Shown: one piece after another, positions 12,838-24,008 of the stretch
Layout: each line of letters opens with the position of its first letter
Position numbering within the stretch: the stretch's first letter is position 1
Origin: Anaspis maculata
Lineage: Eukaryota; Arthropoda; Insecta; Coleoptera; Scraptiidae
Direction: 5' to 3'
Assembly: GCA_949128115.1 (NCBI GenBank)
Contig: OX421968.1
Span: forward strand, 30,284,877-30,348,876
Length of the DNA stretch: 64,000 nucleotides
Notes under the pieces: generated by a model
The model's input: the letters and a program-made list of their open reading frames with translations, nothing else
What the model was told of the DNA's origin: nothing
Databases searched by the model: none
Program-made: the position numbers and the translations under genes

Positions 12838-13140
12838 TTTTTTTTTTCCCTCGAAACAATAGATTTTATTTATTCAACTACAAGTACAACATATTATTGT
12901 AGATCTATAACCATAACTAAAAACAGTTCGAAAAATTCAACGGGGAAGTGACATCAGTGCAAAGAGTTCCCATCACACTGATGGCATTTCCCCGTTGAAT
13001 CGCGAGTGATAGTCTTTCTCTAAACCAGGAGCCCTCTTTGTGATTTCCGGTGGCTTCTACCAACTTGAGGCTGATGTCTCGAATAAACGCTCGCGCACTT
13101 GGACCAAAAGAGCCAAAAGTCTCGATGGCGATTGGGATGA
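12838..13140 (-). pseudogene. 5'-truncated LINE 3' end
   Basis: Read on the minus strand from about 13138, an open frame carries the blocks IPIAIETFGSFGP, then FIRDISLKLVEATGN and RLSLAIQRGNAISVMGT. This is the C-terminal block found after the RT domain in several non-LTR retrotransposons; I recall it mainly from RTE/Proto2-like elements. The frame is followed by a short 3' tail and an A tract (T run at 12837-12850 on the plus strand). ACTTAGATAT occurs at both borders (12825-12834 and near 13147), consistent with a target duplication, though the flank is itself repetitive. A typical 5'-truncated, dead insertion. Confidence 0.65.
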
Positions 13141-13232
13141 ATAAATACTTAGATATATATATAAATATATAGATAAATAAATAGATACTTAGATATCTTA
13201 TCTCGGATCTCTATGTATTGTAGGTATATGTA

Positions 13233-13352
13233 CCATGCGATCAACAAAATTCGGAATTGAGGTAGGCTGTGACCAGGTCAAATTTCAGGATGTCAAGCTG
13301 CTTTCGGCCAGAGCACAGCCTACACCAATTCCGAATTCTGTTGATCGCATGG
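13233..13352. mobile_element. 120-bp palindromic MITE with TA target
   Basis: Ends CCATGCGATCAACAAAATTC and its complement GAATTCTGTTGATCGCATGG enclose 120 bp, with TA at 13231-13232 and 13353-13354. The TA duplication suggests Tc1/mariner mobilisation. A partial copy with a rearranged interior lies at 58846-58960. Confidence 0.75.
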
Positions 13353-13558
13353 TATATCCCTAAGCGTAATTTCAAAAATATTTATTTCGAGGGTCAATAT
13401 CACCCCGATCAAAAAAAACGCATTTTCAGACTTTCTTGTGGTGAGGGAAGATAAGTTCAGTTATCATAGTGTTATTGAGCGAATTTTCTTGTTATATCCT
13501 TAAATATAGTCTATAATATGCTACTTTTTACTGCTCTTGCTGCGTAATCTACCTACTA

Positions 13559-13901
13559 TTAAGGAGGGAGTTAAATTGGTAAAATAAGGCGTTGTGGAAT
13601 CAATCGCTGTGAGTTCATTCATCGACAGAAATTCATCATTCAGGTCTATTCGGGAAGCTACAAAGATGTACTGTGGTTTGAGCTATTGGCATTTCCAAAA
13701 TCTAAAAAAAAACGGGAATTTTGACATTTGAAAAAATTATTTCTAGATTTTGGAAATGCAATGAGCTCAAACCTCGGCTCGAACCAAAGTACATCCTTGT
13801 AGCTTTCCAAAGAGAACTGAATGACTAATTTCTGTCAAGAAATAAGCTTGTGGCACTTGATTTCGCAATGGCTGATTTCACCAATCCAACCCCGTCCTAA
13901 A
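13559..13901. mobile_element. Foldback MITE, copy 1
   Basis: The arms are complementary for about 150 bp, running inward from AAGGAGGGAGTTAAATTGG at the left and ACCCCGTCCT at the right to GCATTTCCAAAATC and GATTTTGGAAATGC. A second copy at 20245-20564 has the same structure and ends (AAGGACGGACT and AGTCCGTCCTT-like), so this is a family. No coding content. Confidence 0.75.
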
Positions 13902-14560
13902 TCGAAATGCCCAGCGGCAGGTGAAAGCGTAGAGTCAGACAACGTACGTTTCAAAAACGTGAATTATTTTAATTATGGTACTTCCAAAAGCTGTACTGCA
14001 CATTTGCAAGCCCAGACAGTGGCGGAAGGGTGAGTATGGTGAACACATAAACCGACACATGCTACACAGTGCGTCATTATATAGACATCACGATTTTCCT
14101 GATAAGGGTGATCGATGAAAACGGACATCTGATTGCTGGGCGGGTATCTGCAGCAAACCCCAACATTTACACATTCTCCATTCCAAGGTTTATTGCTGAA
14201 AACTGTCGGCAATTATTATTAGAGACGCCGCTGCCGCGCCGTGAGGCCGACGCAGGTCATTTTTAATTACCGCCCCCGCCTTCATATATACATATAGCTA
14301 AACGTAAACACAGTGGCGTTGATACGAAAAGAGAGCCCTGTTTTCAATTTTCACGTATTATCCAAGGAGATTGATTACTATTGTTATGTGCGATTGTGGG
14401 TATGCTGTCCTGAACTTTCTTCCTGAATAGAATATTTTCAAAATTTCCAAAAATCCCCCTTTCCCTAAAATACTTTGAATGTTGAATTTATTGGGGGAGG
14501 GGTTGAAGATTCTGAAAAAAAATTCAGCAACTTTCACAAATGTTACTGATTGAGATGTTC
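13902..14560. other. No recognisable gene
   Basis: Includes a CAGTGGCGGAAGGG motif at 14019-14032 that looks like a hAT-type terminus, but no partner or duplication was found. Short frames on both strands overlap and carry no family signature. Confidence 0.4.
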
Positions 14561-14564
14561 CCTT

Positions 14565-15545
14565 CAACATTTAGGAACTGCCAACTCAAATTGTGCAGCA
14601 TTTGCTCAGCCTAACGCTGCCGCCCCCAAAGTAGGAGAGAAATGAAAAACATGAACCCGAAGACATAGCGATCTAAGTTTTTCGCTATATGGATAGCTGA
14701 CTGGAAATGGAGAAGAATAGGCTACTTTTGATATGGCGCCGCCTCCAGCTTCCGCCCCCAAAAGAAAAAAAGTGCAACTTTCAACAATTTCCACTGATTT
14801 AGCTGATGTTACCTCGAACAGTTAGAAACTTGACTCAAACTGTGCAGGAATTTCTTTGCCAAACTCTGCCGCTCCCACACGCCGCCCTCAAAGTGAGAGA
14901 TAAATGTAAAACATGAACCTTAAGACATAGCGATCTAATTCTTCCACTATATTGATAGCTGACTGAAATTGGAAGAAGATAGGCCACTTTTAATAAGCCG
15001 CCGCCTCCAGCTACCGCCTCCAAACAAACAAAAATGCAACTTTCACAATTTTCACTGATTGTCATATTTCCCTTACATTTAGAAACTCCCAACTCAAACT
15101 GTGCAACAGTTACTTTGCCGAATGCTGCCGCCCTCACACGCTCCCCTTGAAGTGAGAGATGAATGAAAAACATAAACCCGAAGACATAACGATCTAATTG
15201 TTTCGCTATATAGATAGCTGACTAAAAATGGGAAGAGATAGGCCACTTTTGATTAGTCGCCGCCTCCAGCTCCCGCCCCCAAACAAAAAAAATGCAACTT
15301 TCACAATTTTCACTGATTGTCATATTTCCTTAAACATTTAGAAACTCCTAACTCAAACTGTGCAACAGTTACTTTGCCGAATGCTGCCACCCCCACACGC
15401 TGCCCTCAAAGTAAGAGATAAATGGAAAACATAAACCCGAAGACATAGCGATCTAGTTCTTTCGCTATATGGATAGCCGACTAAAAATGGGAAAGAATAG
15501 ACTACTGTTGATTAGTCGCCGCTCCCAGCTCACGCCCTCAAACAA
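14565..15545. repeat. Satellite-like array, about four ~250-bp units
   Basis: Four head-to-tail units begin near 14578, 14828, 15085 and 15348 with AACTCAAAYTGTGCARCA-like sequence. Each contains AAGACATARCGATCTA, CGCTATATRGATAGC and a GCCGCCTCCAGC/CCGCCCCCAAA block. Differences between units are moderate. The 112-codon minus frame at 14835-15173 spans unit boundaries and is an artefact of the repeat. Confidence 0.8.
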
Positions 15546-16030
15546 AAAAATATTGATGAGTGAAAGAATTCTCATTCAAATCTATTCCATTGGCAAGTAC
15601 CAATGGAATAGAGTTTCGAATGAAGAAAGTGGGCAAAGAATGGTGTTTCTCCTTCAACCAAATTTCTTTATGTTCACAATATGCCTCTTTGAGAAAATGC
15701 GCTACTGAGACTCACGCACGTGAAGGCATACTCACTTGTTTTCTTTCAATTGTTCGTTTATTTGTTTTTGTGCATCAAAATATTTCAATTTTTTGTTTGT
15801 TTTTTGTTACCTATTTGAAAAAAAAAGTGGTAAGTAGGTAAGTACCTACCTCCCTAACAATAAACAAAAATACGTATACCTCAACATAGAAATGTTACTT
15901 TTCCCTTAAAACCATTTTTTTGCCACGATTTTTTTCGTATGACATAGGGTGAGTTGTAAAAACATAAATTTTCCAACAAACTGACCTCAAATTTCCAAAA
16001 ATTGGAGTAAAATTCGTCTGTTATAATCAA
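15546..16030. other. Repeat terminus and AT-rich sequence
   Basis: AAAATGCGCTACTGAGACTC at 15696-15715 followed by ACGCACGTGA is an inverted relative of TCACGTGCGTGAGTCTCAAT at 21393-21412, which lies in the piggyBac-like element. CCATTGGCAAGTACCAATGG at 15588-15607 is a small hairpin. No gene recognised. Confidence 0.5.
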
Positions 16031-16360
16031 CTTCATTGTGGATGACAAGACAAGTAAGTGTCGAAAGGTTCAAGGTAAGTGTCTAACATAAATTGGAGAA
16101 AACTGTGCCACGTGGAATTCCACCTTAAATACTCGAGACGCCTCGTCTCGTCTCGAAATTTCGAGACGAGACAGGCAGTGAGTCTCGTCTCGGTCAAGAC
16201 GAGACGAGACGAGACGAGATAAGTTTCGGTCTCGACGGCATCACTAATTGTTCTAATGGCGCGCTTCTGCAGAATAAGAATTCGGCCGGCGTGCGACGAG
16301 CCTCCCCAGACCAAAATCCCGTACGACGAGAAATTGAGGTTCTGGGTATTGGTCACGTTT
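16031..16360 (-). pseudogene. LINE ORF2 C-terminal fragment
   Basis: On the minus strand the frame carries YGILVWGGSSHAGRILILQK followed by RAIRTISDA. This is the post-RT block (YG-x-WG...QK-AIR) typical of the CR1/L2/jockey group of LINEs. It is interrupted almost at once by a GTCTC-rich insert (16137-16240). It belongs to the same LINE as 16401-17400, from which it is separated by a deletion of the thumb region. Confidence 0.7.
16137..16240. repeat. GAGAC/GTCTC palindromic low-complexity insert
   Basis: Runs of GTCTC and GAGAC face one another around CGAAATTTCG and continue as repeated GAGAC, ending GGCATCACTA. The run interrupts the LINE fragment on the minus strand. It looks like the interior of a short foldback. 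No target duplication was resolved. Confidence 0.55.
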
Positions 16361-16400
16361 AGGCGAAGTTTATTTAGGTGAAAGAAATGTTCTGTGACTG

Positions 16401-17400
16401 TCAGTGTCTCGTCACGAAGAGCTCCGAGTGTCTGCGGTCGCCGCTCGTAGTTAGGTGAGTTGGGTCGTCAGCATATATCACACAATTCGTCGACACAAAG
16501 CTCCCAATGTCGTTGATATATAATATAAAGAGAAGAGGTCCTAAAATAGATCCCTGCGGAACGCCGTGACTCAGGTTGTGGAAAGAAGACATGTTTTCCA
16601 CCAAACCAACGCATTGTGAGCGTCCCCTCGAATGACTCGACAAAAAGCAGGCGGACACACCGTAACCTTTCAATTCGGAGATTATTACGTCATGTGACAC
16701 GCAATCGAAGGCATTTGACAAGTCACAGAAAGATGCCGCCGCCCTCTGACCTCCCTCCCAAGCCTCAGTGATCGCAGTCACTATCTCCATGAGGGCACGG
16801 ATCGTGGAACCACCCTTAACAAATTCGAACTGGCCGATCAAATCCGAATCAGATTTCACGATCTTGAACATTTCCAGAAAATCAACCAGTCTGTTCCGAA
16901 AAGCTATCTCCAGAATCTTAAAAACCACAGGCAAGATTGGAATAGGACGGTAATTACCCAGATTGGACCTGTCACCCATTTTGAAGACAGGAACCACTTT
17001 TGCTGGTTTTGAATTTTCCGAGAAGGTGCCATGCAAAAAACACAAATTAACCATATGTACTGGTGGTTTACACAACAAGTCACCAACAAGTTTTATAGCT
17101 TCGGTGTCGGGCTCATACACATCTCTGCTGCTAGAGTTTTTTAGAACCTGAATAATACTCATCATCATTCTCATCTTCAGCAATAGAACGTAAGAAGAAG
17201 GATCCAGCGCACCTGCGAGAACTAAACGAATCAACGTAGGCCATATTGTCCACAGTAGTTATGCCGTTCACCAAGTTGCCCGCCACCCTGGCAAAATGCT
17301 TGTTAAACGCGTCGAGGGAGATCGGACTGGAGACACCGTCACCGCCGCCCTGGGGCCTATTTCGATTGATTATTGCCCAAGCGGTCTTTTGTATAAATAC
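16401..17400 (-). pseudogene. LINE reverse transcriptase, minus strand
   Basis: A 277-codon open frame (17234 down to 16401) with RT blocks in order: VVPVFKMGDRSNLGNYRPI, FCDLSNAFDCVSHDVI, LSHGVPQGSILGPLLFILYI and the catalytic box VIYADDPTHL. The YADD motif is intact. A frame-shifted upstream continuation to about 17400 carries ISLDAFNKHFARVAGNL, the linker that precedes RT in such elements. The frame stops soon after YADD and the C-terminal part resumes at 16356, so the region between is deleted. No endonuclease domain remains. CR1/L2/jockey-group affiliation is from motif style, not a tree. Confidence 0.85.
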
Positions 17401-17858
17401 TTGTGGAGTTAGTTATAAGATCAAATGTTGTACCCCAATACTTTATTCCTGAGTATAAAATGGGACAGTCAGAGAATTTTAGGAAGAGAGGGAATGGGGT
17501 TATAAATTTTAAAAATATTCTTTTCAGACAGAGAACTTGATTCTCTTTGATTTGATGTATCGCAAAGTTGATGGTGTCATTTGAAATTTCAAAGTTGAGG
17601 TGGGTGGAAGTAAGGGGGCTAAGGATAGAAATTTGCCATTGTATGTTTCAGATGTCCAACTTGTTTTAAAAATCGACCTGTCTGAGCTTTTTTCAAAACA
17701 ATTGAGTGGAATACCCGAAAACCCCTCTGTTGAATTTTCGTCTGGTCACCAAATATCTATACAATATACAAGAGGTATTTTGTATTTAAACTCTTCAAAA
17801 TAATACCTTGTTCCGCTGACTAATGTTTCAATTTTATTTTAGCGGAGGCTGAATGCCT
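17401..17858. other. No recognisable feature
   Basis: AT-rich sequence with a 67-codon frame (17600-17803) that matches nothing known to me. Confidence 0.45.
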
Positions 17859-17994
17859 CATTGGGTAGTATTAATAAAAAATAAGCATAAGCATTTGCTT
17901 GGATTTTATAGGCGTTGTCAGGGGAAGTCTGCTTAGCAACTCCTCAAAAATCTAAGTAAATGCTTATGCTTATTTTTTATAAACACTACCCAGT
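17859..17994. mobile_element. 136-bp MITE
   Basis: CATTGGGTAGTATTAATAAA at the left and the complement of ACACTACCCAGTG at the right begin arms that stay complementary through TAAGCATAAGCATTT for about 45 bp. No convincing target duplication. Confidence 0.65.
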
Positions 17995-19743
17995 GTCTTC
18001 GTCCATAAACATGAAGTTTTTACCTTCAGCTGAAGCCGTGCTGGATCAAAAAAGCTTCGTAGGCTAGAATTTATAATTATTCAAGAGTTCATTCAGGTTA
18101 GTTAGATTTAGGTTGGATGAATTTTTCTGTAAAATCTTATATTTCAGATTGATATTGTTTTTTCGTCAAGGTCCAATTACAAAATACAATACAAATTGAT
18201 TCGCCACGCCTCTTTTACTGAAAAATTTCGCTTTCGACGCAATTTTGCTCAATTCGCTCGCGATCTCTTTTTCGTCCTCTGTTTCGGTGAATGCACCCCT
18301 GGCCAAAATTCGATCTACGCCACTGCAGCTGTTTTTTTTTTTTTTCGAAAACACTTTCGTGTAGCATTTGCGATTCCACATAGGTGCTCTAAAATGTGTT
18401 GCAACTTATATCTAGGTGGCTACACACGACCCCCCATTCAGTACCAACAACCAACAACAACATAAATAAGTCGCATTTTTTGTCGAATGGAAACTTGAAA
18501 CACTGTGAAATACAGCATAGTACAGGTATTTGCAGATTGGAAGGACTGATGCATAGCAAGAATACGAGTATTCTAAATTCGGTCGGTGTTACGACTGACT
18601 ACTACACCAACACTACTAAAGTGTTACATAAACATTAATTATGTGAAATACGTCGAACTTGACTCGATGTAATTGTAATTGCACTCACCAAGAACCCAAC
18701 AAACACCGTGTTCGGCACTTCTGTCACACATTTTTGTACCAGGAGGGCTGAGCGAGCACACAATTATTGCGTCACGTGATACGTACCACAACAACATAAT
18801 GTGTATCTTATTATTGACAAGACATCAGAAACAGTCACTGCGGCCAATATCTGTTGCGGTTTCCACCCCACGGCGCCGTCCAAGAGACTTGTACCTACCC
18901 GGTGTTCGACAGTCAGTTCTAGTCCCAATTCTGCAAATTTCCGACCATTTAGCAGAGCGCGACCACAGATCAAACAAACGCACTCCAATAATCGAATTAG
19001 TGCTTCCCTGGCATCGTCGTTCATTCCTATCAAAGCAGAACATCTATGTATGTATACACGATATCGATAGGGATATTCGAAAGGCGACTTTCATTTGTCA
19101 TTTTGGCGAATAAATCGTGATGTCTCTGTAGTGCACTTTCCTATTACGGATCAGTAATAACCCATTATGACATTAAGACCTGATGTTACATAAAAGTAAC
19201 ACTCGCAGACACCTAGATATTTTATTTTTTTATTGCAAAATAATTTTACGATTTTCCCAATAATTATTGGCGCTACTAGGCAATCGCGACATATCAAAGA
19301 TCAGCTGGTGGAGAGTAGTAACGGCGGCTGGCAGCTTCGCTGTTAGTATTCATTTCTGAAATCGGCGGAGCATCCATAAAAGCGGCCATGAATCAGACAT
19401 CCAGTGTGAGTAAGTACTGTATGTTTTGTTTTTCAAAACTTTTTATATTTACTATTGTACCGCATTACACTGAAACTAAAGCAGTAACTTTTAGTGCTTT
19501 TTCATGTCAGTAGCAGGGGGTTCATCAAAATTCAAAACTCTACAATATTGTTACGAGCGGCGACTCTCTCGTGCATTCTAGAGCACACCTGGTCGTTCTA
19601 GACTCTTCGCATTAGATCGCAGTGTACAAGTGCGAAGCTTTGGACATTCCTGAACAGACGAAATGGCTTGGCTATTGAAATAGTATGAGAGACTTCAACA
19701 GCCGAGTAGAAAAGATCAGCCGAATTGGCGGAGGTGCTGCCAC
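17995..19743. other. Low-repeat segment; possible 5' exon, unproven
   Basis: This is the longest stretch in which I find no clear TE. A GC-richer part (18680-19110) holds a 144-codon plus frame (18679-19113) with several overlapping frames on both strands; none looks like a conserved protein. At 19388-19410 an ATG in a GCGGCCATGA context opens MNQTS and runs into GTGAGTAAG, a good splice-donor match, so a first coding exon is conceivable. A CTACGCCACTGCAG near 18309 resembles a hAT-type end. No host gene can be named. Confidence 0.25.
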
Positions 19744-20244
19744 GCCGGAAGCGTAAAGGCATTGTTTACTATTGCACAACACAGTACCGAGTTGTACCTA
19801 CCGCAGTAAGCAATGGCCAAAATCACGCAGCTTTCTCTTCGGCAAACCTTACCACGGTTCCACGGTACAACATCGCAACGCCTTGTAGTGGAGTAAGCAT
19901 CGGCTTATGCGTTATGATTTCAAGTATTTTTATTGGGCATTCCCTCATACCACTTTAACTAAGATTCAATACCCAAATGATCAGTTACTATTTCATTCTA
20001 TCTTGGCAAAATAGTTTTACTACGAAATTGAACAGATTTTATTCCGCTTCCGCACAAACTTCTACGATGACAAATTGGTAGACACTGCACAGTAATTTTG
20101 AGTTTAATACTGAGACAACAAAGAAAGTTGTCGGTTTTAAATTCACGAGTACATTTTAAAATGACCCTGACTATTTCCCTCATACGTCAAAAATGCGATA
20201 GTTCTCATGGAAATGTCCAGAAATTTCAAGTGATAATTGCACTC

Positions 20245-20564
20245 AAGGACGGACTCATATTGGTGAAATAAGCGATGCGAAATCAATCTGTCTGGGTTTA
20301 TTCCATGACGGATTTTTATCATTTTGGTCTCTTTTGAAAGCTACAAGGATGTACTTTGGTTTGGCCTATTGGCATTTCCGAAATCAAGAAAAAAAAATTG
20401 ACATTTGAAAAAATTATTTTTGGATTTTGGAAATGCCAATGGGCTCAAACCAAAGAACATCCTTGTAGCTTTCAAAAGAGACCAAAATGGTGAAAATCCG
20501 TCAAGGAATAAACCCAGACTGATTGATTTCGCAACGCTTATTTTACCAACTGAACTCCGTCCTT
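20245..20564. mobile_element. Foldback MITE, copy 2
   Basis: Starts AAGGACGGACTCATATTGG and ends CCAACTGAACTCCGTCCTT. The arms meet around GACATTTGAAAAAATTAT. Same family as 13559-13901 and better preserved. It lies in the left arm of the large foldback: the right arm shows the uninterrupted sequence at the equivalent position near 20798-20805. Confidence 0.8.
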
Positions 20565-20933
20565 AATCGTCAAAAAATGATCGGTGAATATTGCACTGAA
20601 ACGTAAAAAAATTATCGCCAGCGATTCAACTGAAATGTCATAACGTTGTTATTTTTTCTTGAATAAAACTATCGTTCAATCGTAATGCCTGAGAATTTTT
20701 CAGGAACTATTCGAACGTTATGACATTTCAGTTGAATCGACAGCGATAATTTTTTGACGTTCCAGTGCAATATTCGCCGATAATTTTTTGACGTTTCTGT
20801 GCAAATTAAACTTTCCAATTCTGGATATTTCCATGAGAATTAACGCATTTTTCATGTATGAGGGAATTATTCAGGCAATTTATAAATTAATGTACTCATA
20901 AACTTATAACTGACAACTCTCTTTGTCGTCTCA

Positions 20934-21080
20934 CCTCGGGTTCCACCAAACTTTCATCAACGCGATAACTTTATCACTCTGATATAGTAACTAAGCAACT
21001 GACCATCCTATTGGCTGGTGCATAGCAACTATCAGCGTGATAGCTTCAATCTGCTCTTAAAATTTTGGTGGAACCCGAGG
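20934..21080. mobile_element. 147-bp MITE with TCA target duplication
   Basis: Perfect terminal inverted repeats CCTCGGGTTCCACCAAA. TCA flanks at 20931-20933 and 21081-21083. The matching left arm of the surrounding foldback shows the empty site as a single TCA, which confirms both boundaries. Same family style as 2577-2813. Confidence 0.85.
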
Positions 21081-21096
21081 TCAGTTTTAAACTTAA

Positions 21097-22390
21097 CACG
21101 TTGACTGCCGTCTCGGTCATTATGACCGAGAAAAAAAATCCTGCCCGGCCGACTCTATCTATATGACCGCGATCATTGTGGACAAGATTGACAACTATCA
21201 AGTCAATATGACAGATAGATTTCCGCCATTTTCTCCATAGGGATGATGAATATTTGGAAATTTCTCCTGTGGGACTTCACTACTTGCAGATATCTATCTG
21301 TAAGCATAATGGCTCAACCAATGAAGATTTTGATCCATGTGAAATCTGCCTTTTGACCCGAACGTCAAGTAAAGTAAACAAGTGAATATGCCCTCACGTG
21401 CGTGAGTCTCAATAGCGCATTTTCTTAGTGCCAGGTTGGTCATTGATCGGAATGAAGTCCAGCTTGAAAATCAAATGTTCATACGAGACAAGAGTAAGTT
21501 TCACGTTTCATGACAATCGTTCCACTAATGGGAAATTTCAATACGGTGGCCAAGATGGCGGCCAAATCATGGAATTCAGGTTAAAAATAAGAATGTTTAT
21601 ACAAGACAAGACTGAGTTCCAAGGTCCATGACAATCACAATCGTTCCATTAATGAGAGATTTCAATATGGCGACCAAGATGGCAGCGGAATCATGAAATT
21701 CACCTTGAAAATGAAAATGTTTACATGTACAAGATAAGAGTAAGTTCCAAGTTTCATGACAATCCCTTCACTGATAACAGATTTCAACATGGCGGCCAAG
21801 ATGGCGGCGGAATCATGAAATTTAGCTTGAAAATAAAAATGATCATACGTGACAAGAGTAAGTTTCAAGTTCCATGAAAATCGTTCCACTAGCGAGAAAT
21901 TTCAATATGGCGGCCAAGATGGCGGTGAAATCATGAATTTTAGCTTAAAAATAAGAATGATCATACAAGACAAGGGTAACTTCCAAGTTTCATGAAAATC
22001 GTTCCACTAATAAGGAATTTCAATATGACGGTGAAGATGGCGGGCGGCGGAATCATGCAATTCAGCTTGAAAATGAGAATGATATACAAGACAAGTGTAA
22101 CTTTCAAGTTTCATGAAAATCGTTCCACTTATAAGAAATTTCAATATGGCGGCCAAGATGGCGGCGCAACCATGGAATCCAGTCTGCCCACTGACCACCC
22201 ACGAGGACCTGAGCTACCATTGGAGAAAGTTCCAGGGCTCCAGATTCATTCCCCGAGGAGGAGTTCAACTTCTTAATTTCTACACGGACAGACAGACAGA
22301 CAGACAGACGGACGGACAGACAGACAAACCGGCCATATAAGCGTCATTTTCTTACAAAAATGCGCTAAAAACGCTTTGGCAGGCAACGTG
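21097..22390. mobile_element. Non-autonomous piggyBac-like element with TTAA target
   Basis: TTAA lies on both sides (21093-21096 and 22391-22394). The left end CACGTTGACTGCCGTCTC and the complement of the right end GGCAGGCAACGTG share CACGTTG-CTGCC. TTAA duplication is diagnostic of piggyBac-type transposition. A GGTCATTATGACC hairpin lies just inside the left end. The interior is taken up by a tandem array (21428-22175), and there is no transposase frame. The foldback arm it landed in shows the empty site as a single TCAA/TTAA-like position. A related terminus occurs at 57680-57691. Confidence 0.8.
21428..22175. repeat. ~115-120-bp tandem array with AAGATGGCGGC core, followed by GACA/GACG run
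   Basis: About six units each contain AATTTCAATATGGCGGCC, AAGATGGCGG, AATCATG, an AGCTTGAAAAT stretch, ACAAGACAAGAGTAA and TTTCATGAAAATCGTTCCAC. Between 22280 and 22328 the sequence is ACAGACAGACAGAC with GGACGG variants. The small frames in this stretch simply follow the repeat period. Confidence 0.85.
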
Positions 22391-22938
22391 TTAAAATCAT
22401 CATGCAGTGTCTACTAATCTGCCATTGAATAAGTTTGTGCGGAACAAACGAAACGTCACCTACGGTAATTCAGTAAGAGAAGTTTGGGTTTTATTTTACG
22501 TCCAAAATTAAAATTTCAGGAAAGTACCATTATCTTTGCCCAGTAACTATAGTTGATAAATGGATGCGAATGCCACCTGCTATGTTATTATCACCGCTAC
22601 TATAAATTTAGTGCTCACATAACTAAATTATGATTATATTGCATTTCGTTGCAATAGATTTATCCATCTGTTCAATTTTGTAGTAAACTAGCTTGCCGAA
22701 GGTAGAACGAATAAATAGTAATCACTTTCTGTATTAGATTTTAGTTGAAGTGGAATAAGGAATGCCCAATAAAAATACTTGAATCATAAGCCAATGCTTA
22801 CTCCACTACAAGGCGTTGCTGTGTTGTACCGTGGTAAGGTTTGCCGAAGAGAAAGCTGCGTGACTTTGGCCATTGCTTACTGCGGTACAACTCGGTACTG
22901 TGTTGTACAATAGTAAACAATGCCTTTACGCGTTCCGG

Positions 22939-24008
22939 AACACGCAGTATGCACGTGGAAGGTGCATGATTTTTTGGGAGTCGAGTCGCCTAGAAACCGT
23001 ATGGCGGATCATTGTGAAACTTGCTGGAGGAGTAGTATACAATTAAAAACGATAGCGAGCGGATAAAAACGAGTAGTACCAGCGACATTCCCAAGCGTAA
23101 ATAATTGTTGACGTGTATTCATTGTAGTATGCAGTAACAAACAGTGTGTGTTTCACAAATATCGTCGCAATTATAAACGAACCTAAACGCGAATTTCGTA
23201 ACAATATTGTATGCAATAACGATAACTGAAATATTTGGACGTATTTATATTGGTCATAATATTCAGAGGGACACTAAAACGTAGCTGGGTGGACTAAACG
23301 TAGCGGGATAATGCCTAATGATTTATTGCCTAATTAATAGCGACGTTACATCGAAGAAGTAGCATGCATGGGCGAACTAAGTGATGTTTCTTTCTCGATT
23401 TTCAGGCAGTTTCTGGCCGAATTTTCAGAAATAGTTTCTTGCGCACCTCTAGGAAATGAATAAGAAACGCTATCGGAAATTTTCAACTCACTACCTTCAG
23501 CCGTTAAGCTGTGGCTTGATTTTTGTTCCAGGCAATTTAAAAAATGGATGGATGGATGCGGATGGGCGGATAGACGGACGGAGGATAGATCATGGATGGA
23601 AGATAGATAATGTCAGTGAGAACCTAACTTGTCATGTTGCCTTTTGGCCAAAAGAACGTCTTCCCAGGCATTTCCAAGTTTTGAAATAGAAAATCCTTTT
23701 TTATTAAGGTGTGCCCGTTCAAAGAAGTGATGTGAAATTTTAAGGAGGCCACTTGACCTGTCGACCTCTATAGGCACAGACACTTCTTCGATTCCTGTTC
23801 GCAATAAGGAGTGAGTTGGATCTAGGCAAAAGATGAAAACTCATGAAAAATTCCCTTTGGTATGTCCGGTCCGTGCTATTTGCTATGTTTTTCTAGGCCA
23901 TATTCATTGTGTTACACCGTTACAGTAAGTCATCGCGTAGATGGTGCACAGATGGAACTGGGAGTGGAAATACTTCATCTTCTCAAAAAATTACGTCAAA
24001 TCGCCGGA
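22939..24008. other. No gene; GGAT-rich microsatellite at 23548-23600
   Basis: ATGGATGGATGGATGCGGAT and related runs form a short degenerate microsatellite. Surrounding frames (for example 23456-23689) are low-complexity. No termini recognised. Confidence 0.45.

Larger units (their letters stand above)
19744..22938. mobile_element. Large foldback carrying three or four nested insertions
   Basis: Outer arms 19744-20095 and 22395-22938 are complementary: CCGGAAGCGTAAAGGCATTG at the left against CAATGCCTTTACGCGTTCCG at the right, and CAAGTATTTTTATTGGGCAT against its complement near 22765. Inner arms 20095-20245 and 20798-20932 continue the same palindrome, whose centre is near 20680. The arms are interrupted by a MITE at 20245-20564, a TCA-duplication MITE at 20934-21080, a TTAA-duplication element at 21097-22390 and an unassigned ~215-bp piece near 22445-22660. 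Without these the element is roughly 1.2 kb of almost continuous inverted repeat. No coding content. Confidence 0.8.

Noticed and set aside
14835..15173. 112-codon protein with internal repeats
   Set aside because: It is the satellite unit read through; the apparent protein repeat is the DNA repeat.
18679..19113. 144-codon host gene
   Set aside because: Frames of similar length overlap on both strands and the translation has no conserved pattern; an open stretch in GC-richer DNA explains it.
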